Counted from the stretch's first letter, positions 1 through 11,632 are shown. The stretch: DNA of 64,000 nucleotides from Lyophyllum atratum (GCA_014905825.1 JACGCN010000027.1:1-64000), one strand, 5' to 3'. Notes: generated from the letters alone by a model not told the origin. Numbers and translations: made by a program.

Positions 1-711
1 ATGTGGCGGCTTAGGGTGAGCATTGGCTGACTCGCTCTCCGACGCTTCCTCTTCTCTTCGTTCTTTACCAGACAGACTTTCAGACACAAACTAACTGGAC
101 CAGACTACTTGTATCTACTGCTTTGCTCCCCCTAATTTATGTCGCTATGTACTAATCCATACTTCTGGAAATGATCCAGTTAACGCGGCATGTCGCGCGA
201 CTCGCGTCGCTGAGTGAGCCATTGAGCGCGCGATCTTCGTGACCATGAGCGACGCGAATCCTGCTTCCCGCCCTTTTGCCTAGGAAAAACGTGACGTTTT
301 ACTGTTACGTGCTTGTTAGGAAAAACATTTTGTCTTTCTATCTCGCTTCTAAGGAAAAACATATAGATTTTCTTTGGAAAAACCTGAAAGAAAAATGATA
401 AAGGAATCTCGAGAAAAACACATGGGATAGACGTCACCTTTTTCCTGTGAAAGAGTTAGGAAAAACCTTACCTTTTTCCAACCATTTTCAGGAGATAAAG
501 GCAGGATAAAGGCTTTGTATTTCTCAGACAAAACTTCGGATATTTTTTAATATTTTCTTATATTTTTCGAAATATTAACTTAAAATTTATCTCAAGAAAA
601 ACTAATCGGAACTGAGAAGACATTTATCTAATAGGTTTTTCTCAAGAAAATCTGTTCCCCGCCAGGAGTGAGAATAACAGTACACTAAAAAAGGACAATG
701 GATAGATAAGA
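1..711. other. No gene recognised; A-rich patch
   Basis: I see no convincing coding exon here. From about 280 to 620 the DNA is A/T-rich and carries a recurring GGAAAAAC-type word (separate entry). The short open frames on the minus strand are made of these repeats and look spurious. The first 180 bases could be a UTR of a gene outside the window. Confidence 0.5.
280..640. repeat. Dispersed short direct repeats, GGAAAAAC-type
   Basis: The words AGGAAAAAC, TGGAAAAAC, GAGAAAAAC or CAAGAAAAAC appear near 281, 318, 352, 375, 411, 456 and 592. A reverse-complement form (GTTTTTCTC) lies near 634, and TTTTTCC words sit at about 439 and 472. Spacing is irregular, roughly 25-45 bases through most of the patch. 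The repeats are seen directly; any function is unknown. Confidence 0.6.
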
Positions 712-1130
712 TCACAAGTAGCCATGGGCAGTAACAAACTGGAAGTTCTTAACACCTGGTGATGAGGGCATTGTGTTAGAGATAGGAAAGACACCAGAGT
801 GATCGTGGCACGAGACGCACCTTCACCAGTCAATGCGTGTTTCGCATACTCCTCCACTTTAGTCAGCTGATACTGCTTCAGTCTGCTAGGGTCATCCCCA
901 CTTCTCCAGCCGTAGTGTGGTGCGCGTCTAGTGACAACCATGAACGCATCGACGTCGGTCGGATATTCCACCATTGACACGCGAACGCCGCGTTTGATGA
1001 GATATCTCTGGAGTTCCGCAATAGCATACTCAAAACTAATCTCGCCCTCAGGTTTACCCGATAAACGTGCCGCCCATTTGATGACTTCTTCGTCAGGCAA
1101 AATGTAACCACCCAATCGGAAAGAGGGCAT
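712..1130 (-). CDS. Small hypothetical protein
   Basis: An ATG at 1130 opens a frame starting MPSFRLGGYILPDEE and running about 100 residues. The frame stays open to 642, but a better model splices at a GTGCGT donor just after the codons for ALTGE. It rejoins at CACCAG near 771 and ends at a TGA at 712-714 with a short tail (FVTAHGYL). The protein would be about 120 residues, soluble, with no signal peptide or membrane segment. I do not recognise the family. The splice is inferred; without it the protein would gain an unlikely hydrophobic tail. Confidence 0.5.
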
Positions 1131-1652
1131 TGAGAGCTATAGACCATAGGTCAAATCGTGTTTGATGCTAATAGCAGTAATAATCACGTACTAATGGTGG
1201 CCTCGGTTGAATGGAGAGGGCCGCTTGGGATGTGGGGAACTGCACCCTCCTCCCTCAGCGCAGTGGTTGCGTTTTGTATCAAGTTCGAAACAGTCACGTG
1301 AGGTTCCAACGTCCTTGTATTGATTCATTGTTCTGTTCTTATGTAGGCGTCAAGACAGCGTGACGAGACTTATCACAGCTAACAGAGATGCGTTTCGTCA
1401 ATAGATGATTTTAAGACCTATATTGTGGAGGTTTTGAGAACGCCAACTCAGATCCTTGCAACGGACACTCATCCTAACCGTCCCCTTATTCCTGGCCCCG
1501 CCGGATGCTCCAGGAACACGAAGGCCGGATTGAAGCTCCAAGGGGACGATCCATAAACGCCGATGTGCATGGTATCACATAGATTTTGTGTGGAGTGCAT
1601 AGGCCATACAAACATGTCTCAACAACCCAGCTCCGTCGTCTCAAGTCAGCCC
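1131..1652. other. Intergenic, nothing recognised
   Basis: This lies between the divergent start of the small hypothetical gene and the 3' end of the eL24 gene. Open frames here are short. Those reaching past 1653 overlap eL24 on other frames and are shadows. Confidence 0.5.
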
Positions 1653-2304
1653 TCATCGTCCGCCCTTGCCACCCTTCATCTGCTGCTTGGAGACCTTGGG
1701 TGCAGAGACAGCGGCGCGTGCGGGCTGCATAGGTGTATGGCATCAGAATGGACCAACAAGACCCAGGGGAGTCCCCTAAGGCAAAGGAAAAGTAACGGTT
1801 AGATACCCACCTTAGCCTTCTTGACCTCCTTATCCTTCTTCTCAGTCTTAGCTTTCGAGATGGCGGCCAGTCGTTGTTGCGAGCGAACGGCAGCTGTTTG
1901 ATTCCGCCTGGCGGCGATGGTGGCGAGGTCAGCGCCGACGATACCACGTTGGTGCTTCACTGTTCGGCGAGAGCGCTTCTTGGCGACTTCCTCAGTGATA
2001 CCCTTCTTGTGCATGCGGCGGTACACCTGTGTCCAGGCGATCTTGCGCGGGTTCTTGCGTTGAAGGAAGAGCGAGGCATTTTTGGAGCTGCCGAAGCGGA
2101 AGACCTGGATTGAGGGCGGTCAATGAGGCGACCGGATGAAAGGCGGGCGCAGGAGCGCACTTTGCTGTCACCGCGGACAAAAAGTTTGCCCTTGCTGGGG
2201 TAGATGCGGTACCCGGAGAAGGAGTCTATTTCAACCTTCTGTACTCGGAAAATAAGTGCGTCAGAAGATACCCATATATCGTAGAGGTCTTAACCACGTA
2301 CCAT
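1653..2304 (-). CDS. RPL24: 60S ribosomal protein eL24
   Basis: Encodes large-subunit ribosomal protein eL24, a cytosolic ribosome component. Four coding segments fit: 2302-2304, 2161-2238, 1811-2104 and 1653-1724, giving 148 residues, close to the usual 150-160. The protein starts MKVEIDSFSGYRIYPSKGK, continues with RKNPRKIAWTQVYRRMHKKG, and ends in a basic tail (QQMKGGKGGR). The first coding exon is only the ATG; an intron with donor GTACGT begins at the next base. Introns right after the start codon are common in ribosomal protein genes and often help expression. All three introns have GT-AG ends and the frame is kept throughout. Family assignment is firm; exact borders are my reading. Confidence 0.93.
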
Positions 2305-3700
2305 CTGTACAATCGCAAGGAAAGGAAGGGAAGGGAGTCAGTAATCGAGAAACGTAAAAATCATCACTCCACGCCAGCGTCATCCGAGGGCTCCTAAGAC
2401 CATCCATCCAAGATCCCAACCAAATCCGACAATAAGCGTATCCCCAGAGAGCCTGGCTTCGTGCGGATGCGATGCTGCACTTCTACGGCGTGAAAGGGCG
2501 TAGATTTGGGCTCACCTTGATGGATTTTGTCGGAGGGGGTTGGGGGGCGTATGAGGTGTATGACCGGAATCGTAACCTCGGCTGTTGCCGGAACCACGTG
2601 GCTTGTGGCAAAAATGAACCTTTGCCAATCGAAGTCTTTGCTCAGGCTGCCCGTCGCTCGAGCCCTGCCTTAAACCCAGTCAGGATCATTGAATGATCGT
2701 TACGGTTTGCTGTGAATATTTGAGTGTAATCGCCACAGTTTCCGTTTCGAAATATCCTCAGCTAAAGTCTAATTCCATACCATAAACAGTTAGTTGTCTC
2801 TTCATCTGGTCTTTTCGTTCACTTCGACGCATCCCTTTGTCTCAGATCCTTTCATTTCAATAAGCTCAGCTCAGCTCACTATATCCTCTCGATCCGGCGA
2901 TGTCAAGTTTTTCTTTACTCGAAACGTCACATCGAAGTCGGCGCAATCTTCGCAGCAACGTCAAGTTCCATCGACCCTGGTCCGTCGGCCTTGTTTAACA
3001 ACAGCTACCGTCTATTCGACTTGCACTTATCATGTCCGACTTGAGTGGGCTCCCGCTCACCTGCTCAGAATGATTATTTCATTTTTAACTCAATTCGTCC
3101 GGAACAACTGGACACGATCCTTGCCACACTGGCCCACACAATCTGTCCACTGTCCAGAGACGTTTTGATATCAACAATTACTAGTCATCAACAGATGCCA
3201 TTCATCACGACTGGACAAGAGGATCACGATCCTTTCCTGCGCGCTGATTGTCCTGGACATACCTGAATACATTAGCGTCTCACTTTGAATCACTGCAGCG
3301 GCATCATTAAATTTTCTCTTCAGATGGGTAAGTCTCCTTGTCGCCAGCAGTCAATTAGCCTCCCTATGATAATCCTGCATAGCTTTCTTCTGCCTGTAGG
3401 TCCGGGCAATCCATTTCATCAAGTTTTAACGGATGCACGAAAATCATAGGACCCTTTCCTCTAGTGCTTCGGCCCCGATGGCACCTGTCACTTCAGTTGT
3501 TGCCACCGGGTGTAGGAGCGCTTAATACGATGATAATTCCCGAACATTGCTCACGACAATGAAACTGGTCATCCATCGTCACGTCGACCCCTGGGTGGTT
3601 GTCACGCCTATCCCCAACTTTGTATGCACAGATTATTAAAGGTTGATGAATAAGCGATCTTCCTTCGTGTGCTAATCGTTGAAGCGAGCCTCAAGATGCC
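2305..3700. other. Long intergenic stretch, no gene supported
   Basis: About 1.4 kb between the eL24 promoter and the first membrane-protein copy. Open frames are short (124 codons at most) and match no family I know. The first few hundred bases should hold the eL24 promoter. A pyrimidine-rich stretch near 2790-2890 could be a promoter or leader of something on the plus strand. Confidence 0.4.
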
Positions 3701-4380
3701 ATGAAGATTCTCGCCATCTCGAATGATTATATTACGGTGGTAGAACTAGCGCCGTATGTGTTCGCGGCGCTCTTGGCATATCCGAACCTATTGTCGCTTA
3801 TGGCGGTGAACGCCTTCATCGCCTTCATTTTTCTACAGGTCGAATCTCTTCTATTCGGTGAGTCTGCAATTTGATCAGATCTCAGCTCTCAACTCACGGA
3901 AATCAAAAGGGATACATTTCTTTTTGTTACTTTCTGCTCGCGCTATCCTAGGGAAGTATCAGGTCGAAAGGTGTAAGACTGCCATCGCCGTCAGGTGAGT
4001 CACACCACCTATGATCAAATTTTACGGGGCGCTCGGACTTGACAGGTGCCCCGGTTTCAAAAGCGTATTTTGTCCTCTCGGCATCCGTAAACCGTATTAT
4101 CCTTACGCCTTTCTTACCACAGACCATCTTCCCTAGCATTGCAATCGGGTCGTGGTCAGTCCAAAGCCTGTGTCCCGGTCCCTTCTGGATGACATCTTCT
4201 TAATGTTCCGGGCACCGCGCCGACGTTGCTGAAAGTCCAGGTTGAACCTCGAGGAAACTCCCGATCGGAGGCGCAGCAAAGGCCAGAGGTTGCTTGGGCT
4301 GGTGTAGCATTACATTGTAAGGCTTCTCGGCAAGCCAGTTTAAGCGCTCGAAGGGATGACAGCTGCCAGTGTCATGAATA
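3701..4380 (+). pseudogene. Internally deleted copy of the neighbouring 7TM gene
   Basis: This copy aligns piecewise with the gene at 4610-6129. Its first exon carries NDYITVVELAPYVFAALL (neighbour: NDYATVVENIPYVFGALL). A 19-nt exon encoding VESLLF follows, flanked by a GTGAGT donor. The next exon starts like neighbour exon 3 (GIH) but then reads AILGKYQVERCKTAIAV, which matches a much later neighbour exon (HILGKHQILRYHTAIAI). Helices 2 to 4 are therefore missing. Later pieces match the last helix and the VQVE tail. The first donor is GC instead of the neighbour's GT, so that intron may be retained. Most likely a decaying tandem duplicate; a short expressed protein cannot be excluded. Confidence 0.65.
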
Positions 4381-4609
4381 AATAACGGCGCCGCGGATTC
4401 GGTGGGATTATATACTGTAAGCCTTTCCCGACTGTGGTAACGCCGATTTGATGACAGCAGAAGCCACCCTCCATCACAGATGTCAGCTTCGGGGAGCAGC
4501 ATACTTGTAGCTGCGCTCACATATAACTGGGGTTGGATAAAAAATATGATTTTCCTTCCCAGCCGTCTCCGATCGCCCGCCATTCTGGAGAAGTGGACCC
4601 CGAAGAGCG

Positions 4610-6129
4610 ATGGAGATTCATATAGAACCCCCCTCCAATGACTATGCGACGGTAGTGGAAAACATTCCATATGTATTCGGAGCTCTCTTGGTGCGTTTTG
4701 AGTGGCAATTTCTGGATATTTACCTGAATGCCACCTGTCGTTCTATCTGGCCTAAAGGTTGAATCGCTCTTATTCGGTAAGTCCCCAGCTCGACCCAATA
4801 CCTCTTCCTAGCTCATACTCGACAGGAATACATTGTATCTTGTACTGCATATGCGCTTACATCTTAGGCACCCGGCGGAACCCCGGGCAGCTCATCATTC
4901 TTGTGGCCATCACTGTCATATTTGGAGTAGCCACTGCCGATATCGCCTTGTCGTATCGATTCATCTTACATGATGTACCCGCCGTGCTCAAGCTCCAAAT
5001 GACTGTGGATTCAGCGGTTAACCGTATACTGCCGAAGGGACTACTTTATGTGACGAATAAGTGAGGCTTGCCTTTGCCTTTCCTTTGACGCGTCTAATCC
5101 ATGATTCAATGGCAGTTTGATCACAGATGGACTTATTGTGCGTGCACTCCGTCACTAATCTGTTGATTCGTTCTTAGTGCTGCTCAACTCTAGATTTTTA
5201 GGTGCTATAAAGTATGGGGAAGTCGAAAATATATCATGCTGGTGGCAGGTGCCCTACTTGTAGCTGACACAGGTCTGTGCCGTCACATTTTCTATTTAAT
5301 GTCGGACTGATAGAGGCACTGTAAACGCAGTGTGGGGATATCTAAGTGTCGGAGTCGGTGTAGTGTCAGTTTCGGTCACTTTTACACCTGTATTTTTCTG
5401 GAGTGTACTTGCCTTTAATATTGTCATGACCCTCGCCACAGGTAAGGTAACACTACACTTTGTACAGCGAGGCAAAACCACATCGTACTAATTATTGTAT
5501 TTAACAGCAGGCCGAATCTGGTGGGTTTCCCGGACTGCCCGTCATATCCTTGGTAAACACCAAATTCTGCGGTACCACACCGCCATTGCTATAATGTGAT
5601 TAGCTCCGCCAAACGCTTCCACGCGAAATTCAGGTTGACATTTAGTTCCTGACAGCATAGAGAGTGGCGCAATTTATTCTGCAGCTATACTTCTCTTGAT
5701 TGTTATCCCGTATGGCAAGCCATATAGGGTGCTCTTTTCTACTACTCCATACATGTGTATACTATGCTTACGTTCATCCTGTCTACAGGTCATCTTCCTA
5801 GCTATTTCGACTCGAGTCGTGGTTAGTACAACTCATATCCATCCCCGGCTTCCCCTTACTAACAAGTCCATGTTTAGTGCATCATACCGGCTTTGATGAT
5901 AGTTCAGGTTGAACTTGGACAAACCTCTGGAGCAGAGCCGCGCCAGCATCTCGACCGTTCTCGTGTTGTATCACAGAGATTCAGCACTTTACCTCCGCCA
6001 TCTATGACACCTACCACCGTCATATCCGTCGCCCCGCCGAGTATTTATTACAACCCACCAAGCGATGTAGTGCTTGATAGCAGAAGAGAAGGATTCACTG
6101 TGGAGGTACGACGCCACTCTTACTCGTGA
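4610..6129 (+). CDS. Seven-helix membrane protein, Agaricomycete family
   Basis: A multi-exon gene for a polytopic membrane protein of a family expanded in mushroom-forming fungi, function unknown. Exons I can join: 4610-4690, 4758-4776 (19 nt), 4826-5060, 5116-5137 (22 nt), 5194-5272, 5331-5441, then pieces up to 6129. They give successive hydrophobic helices, with YILGTRRNPGQLIILVAIT early, FRCYKVWGSRKYIMLVAGA in the middle, and GRIWWVSRTARHILG followed by ESGAIYSAAILLLIV late. A soluble serine/proline-rich tail follows, ending RRHSYS before a TGA. The helix count and the short basic loop after helix 5 resemble a receptor-like fold, but no ligand or signalling role can be read from sequence. 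A deleted paralogue lies just upstream on the same strand. Confidence 0.75.
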
Positions 6130-6267
6130 TATCCTAGGAAACGAAATGTAATATCCTTAGAGAATATGTGTTGCTAAGTGAGGAACTTTGTAGATAACGA
6201 CACTGCCTAAAAAAGAGGAAATTAAAAGGAGTGGCCCGAGTCACGATTGATGGAAATTATCAGGAGA

Positions 6268-7707
6268 CTAGACACCCCCACCGCCGTCCGCCACCGTCCT
6301 CCAATTCAGAGACTTGAGCCTGCTACACAACCATTCCCTATCCTCCGTCCCTAGACTTGGTCCTTTCCCAGAAACAGTCAATTCTTCGATTGCAGGGTGC
6401 CCGGGCCACTCAGCCCTCTCCCCGACCTTCTGGTTCCTCAAGTCTACCATCTTCTTCAGCGCGTTTATTGTGAAGTTTGGGCAATCCAAGATTGTGAGCT
6501 TAGCCAGATGCACCGCGCCTGCATACCTGCTGGCGGTGCCCAACATGTCTAGAAGCTCGTCATTGACACCAGCGCACCGCACGAATGTAATGGCTGTGCC
6601 GGACCAGTGCTTAAGGTGGACGACAAGATCGTCGAACTCCCCGATTTCCTCCAACCGCAGTGCGAGCGTCGATGGGAGAGTGCCCATTGCGTTCAACGAG
6701 CACCGCGTGACATGTAGCTCTGGTGTGTGAAGCTTCACCGGGAAGAAGAATTCAGAAACAAAGGACGGGCTGAGGTCCTCGAGTACGAGCGCCTCGCTCA
6801 AGTTCAGCTCGACGAAATACTCCTCAGAGAATGAATTGCTTAGTTCGGCCCCGCAGAGTCGGAGGTATCCGAGTTTAAGAGATTGACTAGTCAAAGCGTC
6901 CAAGAAGTCGTAAATCGATAAGCGTGAGGTATCCTCGTTTGAGAGCGGCGCTAGACGTATTATGGACAAGGATTGAAGCTGCGGCACCTGAAGCGGCCAC
7001 AAGCGATCCATGTTCGTCATATTAATGAAATTGTGGCCATCAAGAACGAGTGTTTTCAGGATGGGACACCAAAGCGGTCCCCATCCGGGAGCAGGATTGG
7101 CACCGCCATCATCAATCTCGCATTCGAGTCTCAAGCTCACCAAGTGGGGAAGGTTGCCTGAGAAGACACGACCTAGCTTGGGGAGAGCTGAGCTATGAAT
7201 GGCATAGAACGAGAAACTGCGAAAGCGGTGTATATGTGGGATAAGGATGGCTAGTAGCGGTAGGAGAATGGATCTCTCGTTATCTGAGTCTAGTCGTGGG
7301 CAGTTGGGGTGCCGTGTCACAAAGATGTCAAGTGGGAGATCGGAGCTTCGCTCGAGCGAGGTTTGGATATCGGAAATGGGTATCGGTTTTGCAGCATCGA
7401 TGACGAAGACGTGCACCGTCCAGAATTCAGGAATGGATGATACGATGCTCTGCCAACGAAGGGAAACTACGGTCAGAGTATCTCGGAATCCGCGCAGGAA
7501 CAAAGCCGGACGAAGAAACCATTTCTTATCATATGGATCGTCACTCGCAGGGGCGTAGAACTCTGCGATAGAGTCGTAATGTACGAGATGAAAGATCTTG
7601 GTGAGTAACTCTGCTGGGAGGTCGTCAATTGATGTGCGGCGCCGCTGAGGTTTGCTCTGTTTGTTTTGTTAGGATAGAGCGCGCAAAGGAGCTTCGCCGC
7701 TGACCAT
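6268..7707 (-). CDS. F-box protein with leucine-rich repeats
   Basis: Probable substrate receptor for an SCF ubiquitin ligase. A single exon from 7656 down to the TAG at 6268 encodes an F-box (IDDLPAELLTKIFHLVHYD), then SLRWQSIVSSIPEFW, a common sequence in Agaricomycete F-box proteins. About 380 residues of leucine-rich segments follow. Upstream there is an acceptor AACAG preceded by a good branch site (CTAAC). The nearest fitting start is an ATG at 7707, with an intron immediately after it (donor GTCAGC, not ideal), so the start is uncertain. The partner substrate cannot be told. These genes are numerous and fast-evolving in mushrooms. Confidence 0.8.
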
Positions 7708-8631
7708 GGTGTGCAACTGGTGGGCCTCTGTCGTGTCCACCTCCTACTGGAACTTCAAGGGGGTTTGATCACTGTCAGCCAGCTTGTACTCCGATTTTGG
7801 TTCGACCGGCTTTTGCCATAATGCGATTAGATTAGGAGAGGCATCGTCACTTTGGAATCCGGTCGAGATAAGACACATATCAGGCGAATTCACTCCCCCC
7901 TCTGTATCTCTCTTTCTGCACATTGTAGCCTCCAGATAGACGGTGTAGAATTTGCATGAATTATATTGTGAAGTTCGTATGCTGTCACGTCTTGTGATGA
8001 AGATGTCCGCGACCATTCGAATCACATTTTCAATCTTGCTCGCCATCACCTGCGTATATGCATATCTATAAACACCTTCCATATATTAATGAGCTGTGGC
8101 TCCATCGTATGAAGCACCGCATGAGGATAAATTCTACGTACCTCTCGAAATCTTGTCTTACCACAGTTGAGGAATATATGACCTTCCGTGAGTAATGGAA
8201 TAGGGTACTATTTTCAAGTACTCAAAGTCATCCCTTAGCAAGTGCGGGTACTTAAATGCGCGCGTGAATGCGCGATCGCGATACAATGTTCAGATACGAG
8301 AATGAATGGCAGAGACCACACCTGCATAGCACGCTCCACAAAGGTTAGCACTTGGTGACATTGATACATCCTTTGAGAACTCTGGGAGGAGCAGCGGTCA
8401 ATTTAATAGAAACACAGGTCATACAAGGACGAAAAAGACAAGGTAAAAGGTAATAAAAGTAGTCCAAAAACTCCGACTGAGTTGTGCCACACCTTGAAAG
8501 GGGAACACGGAACCTAACGTAACACACAGCGAGGCCGGCAAGGAAATTATGAGTAGTATGATGCATAGATACAACACGGCGCCGCAGCTGGGTGGGTAGG
8601 TGGAAGGGGAGGCGGGAAGCAGTGAATAACA
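7708..8631. other. Intergenic, one weak open frame
   Basis: On the minus strand a 112-codon frame with a true ATG runs from 8082 to 7744. It has no recognisable domain and unremarkable composition, so I do not call it a gene. The rest holds the 3' UTR of synaptobrevin and possibly the promoter of the F-box gene. Confidence 0.4.
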
Positions 8632-9469
8632 CTATTTTCCTGTTGCCTTGACAATTGAGACCACAATGATGACGATGATGACCGCAATTGCCACGCCAAT
8701 AATAATGCGCATCTAGAATACTCGGTAAGATTAACCATGTAGACCACGTTGAGCACCACGCACCTTCATGTCTTTCCACCTATACGAAAAAGACGATAAT
8801 AACATTACATCGTTGCAAACACGAGGAGTTTCAGGGAGGAACGTACCACATATTCTGTGGAAGGTGATGACTTAGATTATCTGTATGGTACTAGAGAACA
8901 GGAAATAACATACCTTGCGCACTCGGTTCGCACCACGACGGAACCCCTGGGCTGATACTGCAAGATTGTCTGTTGTACATATTGTTCAGAACAGTCCCAC
9001 CAGGAGAAGCCGGCAATCCAAACGAGGAAGTAGGCAGAAGATATGACGAGGAAAGCTCACCTGTTTTATCCTGTAGTGAGTCCAGTCTCTCTCCCCGCTC
9101 CGCCACCTTTGTGATATTTTCTCTCATTATTCCAACAGTGTCATCAATTTGTGCTTGAATGGCCGCAGTTTTAGAGTTTCCTTGACTAGGACCAGCAGGG
9201 TTCGAGGAGGAGCCGTTACGGGGGACATAGGGATCGTAAGGTTCAGCCCTGTTCAACAGGATGTGAGTGAGGTGGCTTGAATCATGAACTGTGGACAAAC
9301 ATGATGAAAGCGTGGGTGTCTGGCGTAGGATTATAACTTCAGTCTCAATACTCAGGTCAGTGTGGAAGCATTGAGCTCACCGTATCAAACAAAGTTGGGA
9401 AGAGGGGAACGGGATGGGGGTTGGCAGCAGCAACAAGGAGCCGTTGCTGACGCCGAACTGCGATGCCAT
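8632..9469 (-). CDS. Synaptobrevin-type v-SNARE
   Basis: A vesicle R-SNARE for fusion of secretory or endosomal vesicles, like yeast Snc1/2. Six exons join in frame: 9381-9469, 9061-9248, 8914-8969, 8847-8854 (8 nt), 8764-8779 (16 nt) and 8632-8712, giving 145 residues. The SNARE helix reads [17 protein letters not shown], then [16 protein letters not shown]. The zero-layer arginine lies in [11 protein letters not shown], and the juxtamembrane part is [17 protein letters not shown]. One C-terminal membrane anchor ([20 protein letters not shown]) follows, with a short KATGK tail. The first exon (start at 9469) is the least certain. It splices in frame but gives a longer N-terminus than many fungal relatives, which begin near AEPYDPYVP. 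Confidence 0.9.
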
Positions 9470-10049
9470 GTTATTCCCCACGGCGTGACCCGCAGTTATT
9501 TTCGTCACGCCACTCGATCAACCTCCCCCTTTTCTTGAATCGAAGTTATCATTCTTTTGAAATTTGCAGTGCCACACCGCCTCACACCGCAGCGCTCGCC
9601 CATTGATAGCCTCCGCCCGAGTATCCGTGTTTTTTCCCGCAATGCGGGGGGTCTCCTAAGCCCTCAAGCTTCAGGCCGCCAACTACAAAACCCGAATGTT
9701 GTCCCGAAGGCGATCATAGCCATTGACGTATATGAATCATCCGCGGTGCCCGTGTTGCTGATCGAAGATGACGCCCCGACTTAGAGTGATGTGTATGTAG
9801 GTGCTAGTGACGGTAGGGCAACCTCAAGAGCCTCCTTGCAGACACCTAGACCTTTCCGAGCGCTGAACTTGGTATAAATGAGAAGGCTCCAGGAGCGCTC
9901 TCTGCCGCAGCTTCGTTGGCTAGTAATACATTACCCCGGGTGTTTGTCATATCCAGTGTCGAATCCGACAGACCCGCCATCATTCGCAAATCAAGCCACT
10001 TCATCTCATCTTCTATTTCGCGTGTCCCCAAACTACTCACTTCAAAACC
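9470..10049. other. Intergenic, nothing recognised
   Basis: Upstream region of synaptobrevin (minus strand) and of the F-box remnant (plus strand). Short open frames on both strands show no known family. Confidence 0.4.
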
Positions 10050-11632
10050 ATGATGACCGCCGGGGCCACGACCTCTTTCCCCGCCGAAGTTCTTGCTCAT
10101 ATCTGGCTCCAGGTCGACGAAAGTGCTGATCTTCTTGCTCTCGGTCTTACCTCCAAACGTCTCTGCACAGTCATTATCCCCCGCCACTCCCAGTTTCGCT
10201 ATTTGCGGTGCGATCTATGGCGCACACTCGCTTCTCAGCCCGGCCTTGTTGCGCGTTTTCGGACTTTGACCATTGCACTTGGGCCAATGCCTACGATATC
10301 GCCCCTAGACTCAGCAGCAAAGTGCAAAGGGACTTTGAATAATATCAGCATCGTCGAGGAACCTGATGTTTGCTTCACACTCTTGGCAGTTGCGATTCGG
10401 TGCATGACACGGCCGACAACCTTCCGTTGGCTGTACCCCAGGCATCCAGGGATCACAGTGTATCGTGCTTTATAAGACGCATCCCAAGTTACATACCCTG
10501 GAAATATTGAATGTCGACGCACAGTCCTCTCTGAGCACAGTCCGTGTCGCCCTGCTAACGCATTGGTCAGTCTTTGATCTCAGCTCGTCTATGTTGCGGT
10601 ATCGTATTCAATGACACGCACAGATATAATAGCTATGGCGCCTCCCAAACCTGACAAATCTTTCCTTCGAGGAATTTGATGTCAACACCGACTTGGCCAC
10701 TTACACAGCGTACTAGTGCACCGCTGCTCACCTCCCTCCTCCTGTGTCATCCTAATCTTATAGACCTCCGGATCATCCAAAGTAAACCATGGCGACTAGT
10801 CCGTGCGCGGTCCATTCAGGCGCTATTCGCCACTGCCCGCTGGCCGCACCTGTCTCGCCCCTCCGCCGAGGCCGTTGCTCTAGTTACGTTCCCTTATTCG
10901 AAGCTCACCGAAGGCTTGAAAACTTGAGCATAAGTCGGTCTCTAGTAGCACCGGGATTGTTATTCCAGGCCTTCCCTCTCTGAGGAGCCTTGATACCGAC
11001 CGCGTACCCCGGAAGTCACAGGAGGCTTGGTGTACCTTTCCATGGACATACCGGCCATAGCGATACCATCCATGGCGGGGACACTATATATACGGCGGTT
11101 GTGGTTCGGTCTCTCTTGCCTGTTCAGCATTTCACGAGGGCTGAGATACTTAATATTGCGGTAAGCAATATACTCGCGTGGTTTGTCGACCGCTCTTTCT
11201 AAGGTGCGTGCCAGCACTAGAGAGGCTGGGTCGGCATTGATTGTCTTGTGACACGGTTCACGGGCGCGTGAGAGAGGTCGGCTCTGTCACTTTCTTCCTC
11301 TGCATACCGTACGTAAATCTTATGCTCGAGTTCACGACGTAAGCGCGCTGGAGGATGTACGCTTCCTTCTGCCGAGCCTGGCCCATCTCGGCTGGTTGCA
11401 GCTCGGCTGGTTCGATCACCTTGACATGGAGGAGGGGAGGAAAAGAGACGATGGAGACGTCGGCAAGTGGCTAGAAAATGAAGAGAAGGAGAGTTCAGCT
11501 CATGAAAGCATCAGCTCAGGTCCAACTATTCAGGCCCTGATATCAAAAATGCACACCGAAATCCTCTCCGCCGCTACGCCATGCGGGTGCGGAAAGTTGG
11601 GGAATTGTTATTTCGGAGGAGAGAGGACTTGA
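10050..11632 (+). pseudogene. Decayed F-box gene, relative of the gene at 33.5-35.4 kb
   Basis: The first 426 bases read as an open frame: an F-box (FPAEVLAHIWLQVDESADLL), then LALGLTSKRLCTVIIPRH and AIRCMTRPTTFRWL. These match the minus-strand gene at 33543-35404 (VALTSKQLCSLIIPDH, AIRCMPRLTAFHWL). Beyond 10475 the similarity goes on but jumps between frames with stops. Visible pieces are LPNLTNLSFEEFDVNTD near 10640, LLCHPNLIDLRII near 10740, ALFATARWPHLSR near 10830, and LPSLRSLDTD near 10975. This is a diverged dispersed copy that has lost its frame. The first part might still be transcribed. Confidence 0.7.
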
